DNA from: Liriodendron chinense
Taxonomy: Eukaryota; Streptophyta; Magnoliopsida; Magnoliales; Magnoliaceae
Direction: 5' to 3'
Assembly (NCBI GenBank): GCA_003013855.2
Contig: ML058384.1
Coordinates: 15,696,176-15,760,175 of the forward strand
DNA: 64,000 nt
A program made the position numbers and the translations under genes. Every line of letters begins with the position of its first letter. Positions within the stretch are counted from its first letter, which is position 1. Positions 25,640 through 37,620 of this stretch are shown one piece after another. The notes under the pieces were generated by a model. It was not told where the DNA came from and made no database searches. It worked only from the letters and a program-made list of their open reading frames with translations.

Positions 25640-25760
25640 ATAAGATAAGGATAAAGCTTATCTCACTGATCCAAATAAGATAAGGATAAAGCTTATCTCA
25701 CTGATCCGGATAAGATAAGGATAAAGCTTATCCCACTGATCCGGATAAGATAATGATTAT
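25640..25760. repeat. 35-bp tandem repeat with GATAAGATAAGG
   Basis: Three full copies and a partial copy of a unit containing TAAGATAAGGATAAAGCTTA. Each carries GATAA motifs on both strands; the block ends about 40 bp upstream of the LTR TATA box, so it may act as an enhancer. That role is inferred. Confidence 0.9.
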
Positions 25761-27410
25761 CCCAACAAGATCCAATTAAATCTCTCCAATAATTATCTAT
25801 AAAGAGGCCTCCGCACTCTCTCCAGGTATGGAATCGACCACCAGAAAAACTTCAACAATCGTTCCTTTCAGTATCCGTACTGACTTTGCCATCGGAGGGC
25901 CATAAGCCGGGCCAACCGGCGGCGGTCCTAACCTTTCTTGGTGATTACAGGTTCCCAATCCACACCATTCATCTTTGAGTGGAGATCAGACGACAAAGAA
26001 TCAAAGTTGGTCCCTGACCAACATCTGTTAGCCAATTTTTGGCGATAACAGTGTGCATTCATGTATATGTATTATGTATTATCCATGTCATCATGTATAT
26101 GTATTATCCAGGCTATCCATCTGTTTTACATATCATTTTCAGACATGATCCCAAAATAAAATCATATCCAAAGTTCAAGTGGATCACACCACAGGAAACA
26201 GTGTGCTTATAATCTACGTGTCGAATCAAACTGAGCTGAATCAAATCGAGCTTTGAGCCGAGCCGAGCCGAGCCGAGCCGAGCCGGTACTGCCCTAGTTT
26301 GAACTTGGTTTGTTTTTTCAAACGAGCTTAACTCGGAGGCTTGGTTTGGTTTGAACTTCCATTCGAACCAATCCAAGCCGAGCTTTTTCGAACCAATTCG
26401 AGTCGAGCTTTCGAGCTGGCTTGGTTTGTGCCCACCTCTAGTTACTGGACATATTTTTGATTGATCGAATTAAGTTTCGATATATCAAAATATTAATCTC
26501 AATGTATCGAATTGACCAATTCGATTGATCGAAGAAACTGTCTAGAGAGTTTGTTAATTGCTGGACATATTTTGATATATCGAAATGACATTTTCGATCG
26601 ATCGAAGTCTCATTGAAACTGAACTCCGATGTATCAAAGACCTATCGAAAATTGTTGTTTGGGCTCGTCTAATTACAACAGCTTCCACCTCTTTTATTAA
26701 CCTAATCTATCATGTTTTTCTATATGATCTAAGGCTACTAAAGATGACTAAGGGTTTTCCTAGTTGGTTCAAGTCATTTAAAGGTTTAGGGTGTTTTGGT
26801 TTTAAGGGATAGGGTTACTAAGGCATCTCATTTACCTGTTCTTCTTCCTTGATACTTGCTTGTCCACTTGAATCTTCAGTCTTCAACTTGTCAAGGTTCA
26901 ACCGACATTACAACACATAAACACACGTGATTGATAAATAAGGTACACTAGTATGCTATAGAAAAGTGCACTAACAAACTGAGTGATTAACCTTAATCCG
27001 ATAGAAGCCGTAAGTCAATAACACCTTGTAGAACTTGTTAAACCATGTCCTTGGGGATTGTTTTAAGCCATAAATCACTTTTTAAAGTCTACATACTCTC
27101 CTAGTCTCTCCCCTGTTCAACAAATCCAGGTAGTTGCTCCATATAGACTTCCTCAACTAAGTAGTCATGAAGGAAAGCATTCTTAACATCCATCTGATAA
27201 AGAAGCTGGTTCTTGGTAGCCACAATAGAAATCAATACTCAAATAGAGTTGAGTTTTACCAAAGGAGAAAACGTCTCCTAATAATCAAATCCCTAGGTAT
27301 ACATGTATCCCTAGGCTACCAAATGTGCTTTCAATCGCTTAATGGATTCATATGGGTGATACTAGATGGTGTAAACCCATCGACACCCTACAACCCTTTT
27401 TCCAAGCAGG

Positions 27411-29965
27411 TGATAAGTACTTGATTTTGTATAATTAATCTTAGTTGTTAAAAATATTATCAGTTGTTTTTCAGTTAATTACCCCTCATTAGATGAATTC
27501 AATGTTCAGGTGATCAAGAGAGCTTGGCAAGCACACGGGTTTGGACGGTCAAGATTGGATGACCACATGTAGGGCCAACTGAGCATTAAGCAACAAGTGG
27601 AGAATGTCTCCAAATTTCATCTCACAAGCGACCATCTCAGCCGTTCAGCTTGATCTCCACTGTTCATCCCTCACATCCAGAGACGTGGACCCTAGCGTCA
27701 TCTCCACCAGTGATGAACCACCCATCTCCTACGTGCATCACCTCATCGCCGGCCATCACCTGCAACAACAAAGGGCTAGATGATTACAACCAGCAACTGG
27801 ACTTCTACCAGGAGCGTTGGAAGCTCAGTCGTCCACCTCCAATGGCAACTGATCATCTCAACCATCCATCTGATGACCACATCCATCGAGTCGTCCAAGG
27901 CATGACCAGCGTTCAGTGTGCAAGCTGCAAGGTGGGGCCACACACTGCATCATTCCACCAGATCAGCGTCCAGCCCTGTGCAGACCACCACCATCGTTCA
28001 ATGGCCGGCATCAAGCTCCAAGCAAACGGCAGCGTCATCCCCTCATCAATCTCTGACCATCCATTCCCAACAGCCTGGATGTCTACTCCATCTGCAGCTA
28101 CTTCATCAGGATCGTCCATGTATCTCCACCGTCCAACCTTCATCCACAGCTGCAATAGTGGTGGTTCAATGCTCCATTCTCAGCCGCCCACTGCAGCACA
28201 CGTGTTGTGCATCACCATCAACACCGTCCATTCATCTTTGAACGGCCAGCAGCTGCCAAGACATCCAACACATCAGATCTTAGCCGTCCATCAAAGTCGA
28301 CCCATTGTTGCATGTACAACAGTGTGCACGTGCCAGCAAAAGGGGTAGCAGGCCACGTACAGTGGAAGTCCTCCAACGCAAGTGGATCCCACTGGCTTCA
28401 CACGTGCAGCCTTCATCTAACGTCCACATACTAAGCTGATCACCACAGCAGGTGGACCCATCTCATGTCTAGCCGGCTACCAAAGTTCATCCAGTGAGAG
28501 TTCTTCCCAGCCGTGGCAATCCAAGCTACTTCAGATCCAACGGCCAGCAGTACTTCAATATGTATCTCCGTCGCTTTCAGCACATGCAACCAACACAACC
28601 ATCCATCATGTGCACTAGCTAAGGAGCATCCTCTCACACATACGTGGGCACAAAGAGACATATCTCTCTCCCCCACACATATAAGGCTAGCATGCCACCT
28701 CACCACTCCAAGCCTAACTCCATTCCTAAACCTAAAAAGAAGAAATGGTTATATTAGAACCTAACCCAAACAAAAAAAGCAATGACACCTAGGCTTGGAG
28801 TACTTTTCATGACACCCATCATCCAAGCCTAACTCCAAGCCCAAATATAGAAAAAAATTTGCTTTAAGCTTGAAGTGCCACCTAGGCTTGGGAGCTTCTC
28901 AAAAGTCTATAAATTGAGGCATCTCCTTCTCATTTCTATATCTCATCCCATAATCTAAATTCCTCTCTTCTTTTTTTCTTTCTTTCCTTTTTGTTAAATA
29001 GAGTAGAATAGTTTTTTCTTTCTTAGTGAGTTTTAGTCTTCCATTGTAGCATGGTGGCTAAACTCCTAGCTAAGGCTAGGGGTGAAGCCTTTGAAGAAAT
29101 TTGTAAGCTTTGGTTCTTTTGGTTCAACATGGTGGTGTGAATGTTGGAGTTCTCTTTGGTTGATTGATTTAGTTATCCACCACATCGGCGGAAGCTATTG
29201 TTGTGCACAACCCTTGATCCATCGTCAACTCTAGGCACGATGGATGCTTGGATTCCCCTGCACATCAATTAACTAGTTCACGATTGATAGAGTCCTTTGA
29301 TCTATCGTCGACTTCGGGCACAATGGATGCTTTGGATTCCTTACAGTCATCGAGCTAGTGCAGGTAAAGTCATTGATCTGTAAAATCCTTTGATCCATTA
29401 TAGACTCCAGGCATATTGGATGCTTTAGATTCCTTGCGATCGATAGACGAGATCTTACGGTTGGATCAATCAATTAAAGCCGTCTATCTTGTAAGTATGC
29501 ATTTGATCATATGATTTGTGATCTTATCGATTGACTTTTTGACAAAGTTTTTAATCTGTATAATTTCTTAATCCATTGTCGACTCCGGGCACAGTGAATG
29601 CATGAAATTCCTTGCGATCAACTAACAAGTGCTTCATAGTCAGATTAATCTGTTCAGATCGCCATCTTTTATGAAATATGCAAGTGGTTTAACCGTTTCA
29701 TCTTACGATTGGAACAAATCTTTATTTGATTCTAGTTGAGTTATAGTTGGACCAATGAATCAAGCCTTGTGAATTAATCAAAGGTGGATCCCTGATGCCT
29801 TAGCCCATTTTCTATTTTTGTCTTTCATTACACACAACTTGGTCCACTCTCGTGGATAATTCAAATTTCATCTTTCCCACCTAAACTAATTCCTCTAAGT
29901 GTTCTTAACCTCAATCCTTATCGTTCGACCTCGGTCTCATCGAGTATTTTACTACTTCATTACCT
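27411..29965 (+). mobile_element. Solo LTR, Athila/Tat-like type, 2.56 kb, in copia C
   Basis: Starts TGATAAGTACTTG and ends with CGACCTCGGTCTCATCGAG...TACTACTTCATTACCT, flanked by GCAG (27,406-27,409 and 29,966-29,969). Removing it rejoins the copia RT reading. A TATA-like CTATAAATTGAGG lies near 28,912, and CTAGCTAAGGCTAGGGGTGAAGC at about 29,068-29,090 matches the sister copy at 13,847-16,453. The middle is a CCATCCA/CAGC-rich block that produces long meaningless open frames (27,650-28,348). Confidence 0.65.
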
Positions 29966-31990
29966 GCAGTTAGATGTGCAATCTTCGGATTGTAGCAACA
30001 GACAAATCAACCAACTCCCATATATGGGTCTAGTACATAGCAACCATCTCATCCTCCATTGCCTTACGCCAACTAGGATTGCCAGTGCATCATGATAATT
30101 TGAGGGCATAGATACATGTGACAGAGATAGAGTGGATGCATGAAAGGAAGAACTTAAGTGATGATAAGAAATGAATTGAGAGATGGGATGGTGGGTGCAA
30201 GATTTAATACCTTTTCTAAATACAATAAGGAGATCTAGATCAACCAAAGTAAAGGATGGACCTACAAGTTAGGGTGAAGATTGAAGGGTGCATAAATAAG
30301 GAGGAACATCAACTTCTCCAGCAGATTTTGGCTGTGTAGTAGTAGAGTCGGTAGGTACAGAAAGATCAACACCAAATGAGGGAGGGCAACTCCCCCTTAC
30401 CATTGGTAAGGGTCAAATAAGGAGAGTCCTCAAAGAACGTGACATTGACACTCACATATAAAAAACGAGGAATGGGTCAAAACACCTATACCCTTTTGTG
30501 TATGAGAGTATCTAAGAAACACACACTTAACTGCTATGGTATCAAGTTGTCACTGCCAAGTCCAAACTTATGAATAAAGAAAATGCACCCAAATACATGA
30601 GAAAGTAATGAAAAAGGTTCTAAGTTAGGAAGCATGATAGAAAAACGTGTTTTTCTATTCAACACTACGAACGATAAATGATTAATGAGGTGATAAGCAG
30701 TGAGAATGGCATACCCTAAAAAATGTTTAGGAACATGCATATGGGTGAGTAAAGATCTGGCCACCTCCTATAGTGTCAAAATTTTCTTTTAGCTACCCCG
30801 TTTTGTTGTAGAATATAGAAAAATGAAGTTTGGTGTAAAATGCCAGATGGGGCCAAATATCCCTGGAAGGAACATTAGTTTGAAATTGATTTTAAATCTC
30901 ACGATGAAATAATCGAAAAATAGCAAAAACTTCAGACCGGTCTTTCATTAGATACACCCAAGTCACATGCGAGTAATCATCAATAAAAGTAATAAAATAT
31001 TAAAAATTATTAAAACTTGGGATCCGCATGGGACCTCACACATCTGAGTGCACTAAATAAAAAAGGAACAGAATATCTAATATTATGTCTTAAAAGAAAA
31101 GATGAATGATGTTGTTTTGCCAACTTACATTCCTCACAATTAATTGAATTAACTAAAGATAATGAAGGGACTAAAAGTTTTAAAGACTTCAAAGAATGGT
31201 GACCTAATCAAATATATCATTGTAGAGGTGATATGATGGCATGAAGTACAACACTAGAAATTCTTAAATCAAATTAGTAAAGTCCACATGATTCATTACC
31301 CTACCAATCTTCCTCCTCGTCTGTAGGTCCTGAAATAAACACTGAGAAGGATAGAATGTCACTAAATAATTTAGGTATTTTGTTAATTAGCTCATAAACA
31401 TAAGATTAGTGGGTACATAAATAACTAAAGATAATGACAAGGTGGAATTAGGACGAGTAACACCCTTACCTTGGACTTTAGATAAGGATCCATTAACAAG
31501 GGTAATAGAGGGACGTGATGGTGATGTGGTTAGTTGGGTAAGGAAATGGTATGTACCTATCATATAATCCATGGCCTTTAAGTCAATTATCCAAGGGGTA
31601 GAATCAGAGGACACAACAAGAGTATTGCCTATGTCAGCTAGAGTAGTAGTGGAGCTAGATGGAACTATTGTTGCCTTGTGCCTACCCATCATTCACTCAT
31701 ATGCATCATGAGGGACTATGATGGTGATTGAATCACTTGCAAAAGTAGGGTTAGAAGTATCAATAGAGGGTCCACTATCTAGATACAATGCCTAGTTAGC
31801 CACGAGAGGCCTGGGAGGTCAACCATGAAGAGGTCAAAATCTGTCAACGGTGTGATTCGTCCTCTTGCTGTACGTGCAGAAGTGCAGTTGTCCAATGAGG
31901 TTGGAAGAGAAATTACGTCCATGGCCACATCCAATACCGGGTCCCCCTTGTTCTCCCATGCAATCACCCTGACCTCCAAAAGCGTTCACA

Positions 31991-33955
31991 AAAGCCAAGG
32001 ACCGTGTAATTAAGTAAATTGAGATTGGGGGTTATGCTTTACACCTCTCTCTCTAATTTATATTAATAAGCTAATTAGAGAAAACATATGGTAGTCTGTA
32101 GGACAATTGACGTGGGACATCGGGCCTATCAATATGATGCGGAATGAAACTAAAGCGGAAATGTATAACGATGAAGAATTAAATTAAAATTTCTCAAATC
32201 TTATGTGCGAAAGTTCAATTAGGAAATACATCATGCACCACAACCATAAACCACACGCATGTAATAAAGGAACTACAAAATCTCAAAGACCGAGACCTAT
32301 GAAAGGTAGAACTTTCATGTCCAACCATAGGGTTAATCCTAAAATAAAAGGAATGGGTTCTAGGGTTCGTATAGTATGGCTGCAATTAGGGATTAATGGG
32401 AATTAGGGTTAGGGTTTATGTGATTTAGAAATTAAGGATTTGGGGATTTTGGGCTATGGGAAGGTTGAAAATTGGATTTGGGTGAAAGGGGATGTTCGGA
32501 TTTGAAAGTGGTGTGAGGTTAGGTTAGTTTTGAAGGATTCAAATGGAAAAAAGTTATGATTTTGGGGGAAAAAAAGTTTAAGATCGCGTGGGCCTATGCC
32601 GAATGAAAAAAGGTTCAAGGGTTGAGGGTTTTGACTTCAGATTCAAGAAAAATTAAAAGATTTATCAGTCGGATGAAAGTAAACAATCAAAATACCTGGA
32701 TTAGTATAGAAGAAGAAGGATAGTCGGCATCACACCAAAAAGGGCTCTAATCACTGAAGGGTTCGTACTCATCTCAAGCTACGAAAGGCTTTCTCTCAAT
32801 ATTCAATATAACATCATAAAAAATAAAGTTTCTAACAAAGCTTATATAATCAACGTCTAGAAAAAGTGCATTAAGGTGCCTGAACAATAAAAAATAACAA
32901 AACGAAAAAAATAGTCTGCGTGCGCAGTCGGATCGTTCGACAAAACCACCGGACGATCCGACAAAACCCAAAATTATGACATCTGGTCCTGTCTGCTGGT
33001 CATGCTGCTTTGCTCTGCTACATGGTCCTCCCTCTCACATAGTCCTTAAATGTCATTGAACCATAACGAGATCGGTGTGACATGTCTCCTATGCTGGTAC
33101 ACTCGAGAAAAAGAACATGATGGTCTGATGACCCCATCAACAACCAAAATACAGTGTTCCCACTTCAAAAAAAACTTATGATGATAGAAGAGGTTTTATG
33201 TATGTGTAGTGATGGGACCAAAACTTTATTTTATAAGAATTAGGGTTGGAGTAGTTCAACCCATCACAACTACTCCTACATTCTCCACACTGTAAGAGTC
33301 AATCTCTCTCTGAAGCACTATGCATACATAGAATAGTTCAAGCATATCAACCTTTAGGTATTTGAAAAAATCACCTACTTTGGAGCCCATTGGTACAATT
33401 AGTCCAACTAATCTAATGGTCAAATCCAAATTAATTGATCATGTTAAGCTTATCAAATAAAAGCCTTAGGTTTTTCTCACTTGGGCTATATAATCAATAT
33501 ATAATATATTTATTTGAAACCTTTTAATACGTACTCACTAAATTTTAAAATCACTACCGTTGGCTAATACAAGCAACACTTCTTAGATTTCATCATCAAG
33601 ACCATTAATATTGAGTTTAATGGTCATTACAATATTTAATCTTTTCAAAATGAGGTGAATTACGGTCACAAATACTATTAATCTCAACGACATAGATCTA
33701 AAACATGAAACTGTGGTATGGAGATTGTACGCTTAATGCGATAACAATTGTCTATATCTAATCGTCTTGTTGTCTTTATTAAGAGCTTTATATGTATCCA
33801 ATGACACAAAGTTATGCTTACTCATAATATATGTAGACACCAAAAGAGAAGTAAGAAATAAACTATACAACAAAATCATTAATAATGAGAACTCTAAATA
33901 TATGTATGTAAATCAAATCAAACTAAATTCTCATTAAATAAATACATCTATGGAA
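31991..33955 (-). other. Candidate LTR and unassigned sequence
   Basis: No gene. On the minus strand a TATATAAGC box lies near 32,844-32,852, upstream of a GGTTAGGG / GGGGATTTTGG-rich part (32,400-32,500) that resembles the U5 side of the gypsy LTR at 59,232-60,222. TGATGCGG (32,138) resembles that LTR's terminus. Two GGATCGTTCGACAAAACC-like repeats lie at 32,930-32,970. The 5' edge of copia C gag is lost against this block. 33,140-33,955 is AT-rich and may hold the 3' flank of copia E/F. Confidence 0.3.
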
Positions 33956-35050
33956 TCAACAACTCTCATAAATGTCATGCTCCTTCAATTGTAGCATAAG
34001 AAGGCCTTTAGTGAGTGGATCCCCTATTATTTACTTCGTGCCAATGAACTCTATAGACACTTGACGATTCAATACCATTTCCTTTACAATAAAGTACTTT
34101 ATGTTAATGCGCTTTGACCTACATAAATGTTTGTTGTTATTAGAGAAGTTAACTATAGCTGAATTATCACATAAAATTCTTAATGATTTTAGGATAGCTC
34201 TATAACTTGTAAACTGGAGAAATTTTTTTTGGAAGCCATTTCACTTGATTTATGGCTTTGTGATAAGTTGCATATTCAACTTCTATAGCAAATAAGATTG
34301 TCATAGACTATTTTATGATTTTTCATAGTATAATTCCACTAACCATCATGAAAACGTAGCTAGAAGTGGACTTCTTACTGTTGAATTCATGCTTGTATAT
34401 CCAAAGAATTTCAGATGGTCGAATCTTCTTTATGTGAGTGTGAAGTTATTTGTCTGTTGTAAGTATTGTAACACTTTCTTTGCAATTATCCGATGATGCA
34501 TCACTAGATTGCAAATACACCTAACCCATATTCCAATTGCAAAAGGGATATCCAGACATGTACTGACTTGAGCATACATGATGCTCCATACTGCTAAAGT
34601 ATAAGGAATATATTTCATTTGATTATTTTTTAGTTCATTCTTAGGGCATTGAAATCAGACTAATTTATCGTCATTTATTATAAGTGCTTGGCTATGAGTA
34701 TAATATTGAATGTCGAATATTTAGAAAATCCTATCGATATAAGCCTTTTATGACAAGGCAAGTAGTCTACGTGATCTATAATATCATATTTTAATGTCAA
34801 TGACTAAAGCGTCACCAAGATCTTCTCTTTTAGAATTTTGAGATAATTTTTTTTAGTTTCATGCAATATTTCAATGCCATTACTGCATAATAAATATTAT
34901 CAATATATAAAAGTAATTTATAAATTTTCTCCAACTAATTTTTGCATAAATACTATCAACATTGTTTTTCACAAAGCCAAATGGAAAAATTACTTCATGA
35001 GATTTTAGGTACTACTACCATGATACCTATTTCAACTATAAATGGATTTA
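33956..35050 (-). pseudogene. Copia E/F, part 1: RT C-terminus and RNase H
   Basis: On the minus strand a frame at 34,430-34,618 reads MKYIPYTLAVWSIMYAQV, then DIPFAIG and AAKKVLQYLQ-like KKVLQYLQQTNN, the end of copia RT. Further down come LCDNSAIVNFSNNNKHL and RSKRINIKYFIV (about 34,080-34,190), the RNase H tail. Above it, LLYIDNI replaces the catalytic YVDD (about 34,900). Many stops. It probably continues at 44,140, across a roughly 9-kb insertion block. Confidence 0.8.
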
Positions 35051-35557
35051 CTAAGTTTATAAATCAAATATTTTGAGCCATTAGCTACAAAACTTTCTAG
35101 TTGCTTTATATATACTAATGTAAGACATGCCACAGATGTATTCTTAGCACGGTTGGACCGAAAGAAGCCTAAACGAAAGTGGAAGTAGTCCATTAGAACT
35201 AGACCCAATTTAATGTAGGGTATAACATAACTGGGTCATATGCATGTTTAGTTTGAAGAAATTCATTTCGGATATGAAATTTCGTTGTTCGAAGTTTTGA
35301 TTGTAAAAGAGCCGTGACTTTTAATCCAGGCATCGTCAAGAAACACACAACCAATTGATCTTTATGTAACAATGATTTTGGGGTCAACCTCTATTTTACA
35401 AGAAAATAAACGCTTCCAGTTCAAAATTGCAATTTTAAGAAAATTTACTAGTTTTAGTAATTTTTATTTTTGTTATCTCCTTATTTTTAGAGTTTTAGGA
35501 TTTTTGTCCTTTTAAAAAAATATTACTCTTAATAATGTTAGTAATGCTCCGATAAGA
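35051..35557. other. Unassigned AT-rich flank of the SINE
   Basis: No gene. Together with 43,936-44,140 it forms the sequence into which the SINE inserted, lying between the two halves of copia E/F. It may be an eroded insertion of its own; no ends were recognised. Confidence 0.35.
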
Positions 35558-35673
35558 TTTATATATGGACGTTACACCCAGATTCATAGCTCAAGTGGTA
35601 GACCGAATGAAGATAGCCTTGTTTCAACACTAAGGTCATGGTATCAATTCCCATAGTGGGGGTGGCTAACATT

Positions 35674-37546
35674 GTGCTAGTGCACTTTTCTGTAGAATAC
35701 TAGTGCACCTTATTTATTAATTACATAGGCCAGTGAGTTTATGTGTTGGTTGAGCCCAAAGAAGATAAAGACCGAAGACTCAAGTAGACTTGCTGTATCA
35801 AGGAAGAATAAACAGGTAAATGAGATGCCTTGGTGAGCCTTGAACCTTGAACCTATAAAAAAAAAAAAAAAAAAAAAAACCTCTAGATGGCATGACCCCA
35901 TATGTAAACTTTTAGTCATCTTAGATTGGCCTTTAGGTGTCTCAAAAGATCACCCAAAGATAATACTAAGAGGTTGCATGAGCTACTGGAAATAAGACAA
36001 ACCAAACAACAATTCTCATAAATGTGGCGACCGGTTGTGAGATTAGCCGACCGATCGTCAGAGGCAAAAAATGGGACATCAATCATACTCAAGTCCCTAG
36101 TCAAATTCGATCGTTCATTAGCTGGTCAAGGATCGATCATCGACTGATCGTAGTTGAGCGATGACCGGTCGTGAACTAGCTGTTTCCAGCCATTTTAAAT
36201 TCCTTGGAGCTTTCTTTATATAAAGGCTGGGCTTGGTTTAGAATCTAAGTAGAGAGGATTTAGTGCATTAGAAGCCACCCACATTGCACATACTATTAAG
36301 CTCTAATCTTAACCATTTCAAGCCATCTTCCTTATGTTTGATTACACGATGGAGTATTCAAAAGCTCAATTGAAGATGGACTCTCTCTCTTAATCTCTAG
36401 ATGTTTAGGCACCTTGAGCATAAGTAGATCCTTTGTCTAAACCCCTCTAGAGATCCAATTAGGTGAAATTCCTCTAGGAAAAATAAATTCTACTAGTTGT
36501 AGAGAATTCACACCACCTCCTATCACCTTGGTCATGTTAAGAGCAATACAAGCAAGGTGATTGATCGTTAGAGCTGATGCATTAGCGACGCATTGACAAC
36601 ATGATCGGGGGAGCATTGGGGAGCTGATTGAAGTATGGAAGAGCGGAGATCAAGCAACCCAAGCGGCACTACAAAAAGGGCTCAATTTGACAAGTGTCAA
36701 TTGTAAGAATCCGGTTGCACTCTTTCATTGTGGATGATTGAGTGTTAGAGTTTGTAATCAAACTCGATCAAGTCTCCAAGAGAAGCCTTCAGTAGGAGTG
36801 TATGCTAGGTTTTAGGATTAGAACTGAAGGGTTGAGAGAATCCTTGTCAAACTCTTGGGTTGGATGGAACCCGTAAAAATCTTGGTTGAGAGATGAACTA
36901 GTAAAATCTCCGTCATAGGTTGGGAGTAACCGTGTTAAACTCCCCGGTAGGGTGGAACTGATTTAAAACACCTAGGTTGGGAGGAACCTGATTTAAACTC
37001 CCTAGTGAAATTCGCTGTGTTCAAGGGATGAGTACGTGAGCCGAGACTAGAGTAGGAAAATCGAACCACTATACATGATTGTGTTTGAGATCGTCATTTG
37101 AGTCATTTCTATGCTTGCGTTGTCTTTAATTATTAATTATTTGAATGCTTGAATGGAATGTATGCTATGTATTGCTAGGTAGATTCTCATACACATGTTG
37201 TAGTTTCACTTCTAGACTTTGATTAGTATATCATTGTAGTCTAGATAAATGCACATTGATTAGAAGCTCAATATGTTGCATCATTATAATCGATGTGCCT
37301 AGGCTAGTTTGCTTAAATGCTTATTTCTTGCTAGCCTTTGTGATTGAACCAACTTAAGCTTGGAAGCTAAGTGTTCTTATTTAATTAATTTATTATTGCT
37401 AATTAGTTTAATTAGACAAGAGATTTTTAAAATGATTTTAAAACGGTCCTAATCACCCCCCTTAGGACTTAGCCGTAGTTCTAAATTCTGCTCTAAGCTT
37501 CCGCACATAACGTAGGGTGTCGAGTTAGACAATCCAGCATAATTCA
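35674..37546 (+). repeat. 5' LTR of element B
   Basis: Begins GTGCTAGTGCACTTTTC (family TGTTAGTGCAC) and ends CATAATTCA. TATA box TTTATATAAAGGC is near 36,217. The U3 has GACCGGTYGT / GATCGATC motifs (about 36,020-36,180) where element A has TTCGAT repeats. A run of about 23 A (35,857-35,879) is absent from the 3' LTR. Confidence 0.85.
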
Positions 37547-37620
37547 ATTGGTTTCAAAGTAGGTTGCTCTTTAAAGACTTAACCGTCTAGAGTAAGATCT
37601 GATACCGGAGCTTAAGCACT

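Larger units (their letters stand above)
25123..26050 (+). mobile_element. Solo gypsy-type LTR, 928 bp, TSD GTGTG, rich in tandem repeats
   Basis: Begins TGTTGTAG and ends GCGATAACA (TGTT...AACA), flanked by GTGTG at 25,118-25,122 and 26,051-26,055. The U3 holds three different tandem arrays, then TATA (TCTATAAAGAGG, about 25,797) and a GC-richer U5 with CATCGGAGGGCC, a motif shared with the 62,644-63,493 LTR (complement GGCCCTCCGATG-like). Inserted inside the hAT-like element. Confidence 0.85.
24727..26440. mobile_element. Non-autonomous hAT-like element, TSD GTTACTGG
   Basis: Left end TAGAGGCAGGCA and right end TGCCCACCTCTA are imperfect terminal inverted repeats of the hAT TAGRGGTGGGCA type. 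They are flanked by a perfect 8-bp duplication GTTACTGG (24,719-24,726 and 26,441-26,448), the size diagnostic of hAT. Without the nested LTR about 0.78 kb remains, mostly GGTTTGG / GAGCCGAG-rich sequence (a GAGCC run at 26,254-26,285), with no transposase. It sits inside the solo LTR 21,117-26,975. Confidence 0.85.
21117..26975 (-). mobile_element. Solo LTR of the element A/B family, carrying two further insertions
   Basis: Right edge GTGCACTAACA is the complement of the family start TGTTAGTGCAC. AAACT occurs at 21,112-21,116 and 26,976-26,980, and removing the insert restores the copia RT reading (...VNHSVF then FMKHEDKDM). One base of the duplication overlaps the LTR edge. Subtracting the nested pieces leaves about 2.03 kb, close to the 2.1-kb sister LTR, so this is one solo LTR. 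Its U3 has GATTGATCGAA-type repeats around 24,610-24,720 and 26,450-26,660. Confidence 0.8.
20172..31990 (-). pseudogene. Copia C: degenerate Ty1/copia polyprotein, split by two insertions
   Basis: Domains run on the minus strand in copia order. A damaged gag knuckle (31,840-31,880; pattern C..S....H....F) comes first. Protease follows, with WIID then LKA where D-S/T-G is expected (about 31,590). GAG-pre-integrase has NCEECKLAKQHHSSF (about 31,105-31,150). Integrase includes HMHVPKHFLGYAILTAYHLINHLSFVV out to VFGC (30,534-30,764). The RT N-terminal half spans 29,970-30,060 and 26,981-27,410, and the catalytic YVDD is intact (21,046-21,070). RNase H is at 20,175-20,600 (DADWAGS, SKKQNVV). Stops and frameshifts throughout. 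The two insertions at 21,117-26,975 and 27,411-29,965 lie within RT. No LTRs were assigned with confidence. Confidence 0.85.

Noticed and set aside
27650..28348. 232-codon plus-strand open frame
   Set aside because: Lies wholly inside the solo LTR 27,411-29,965, is rich in H, P and S from CCATCCA-type sequence, has two other overlapping long frames and no recognisable domain.
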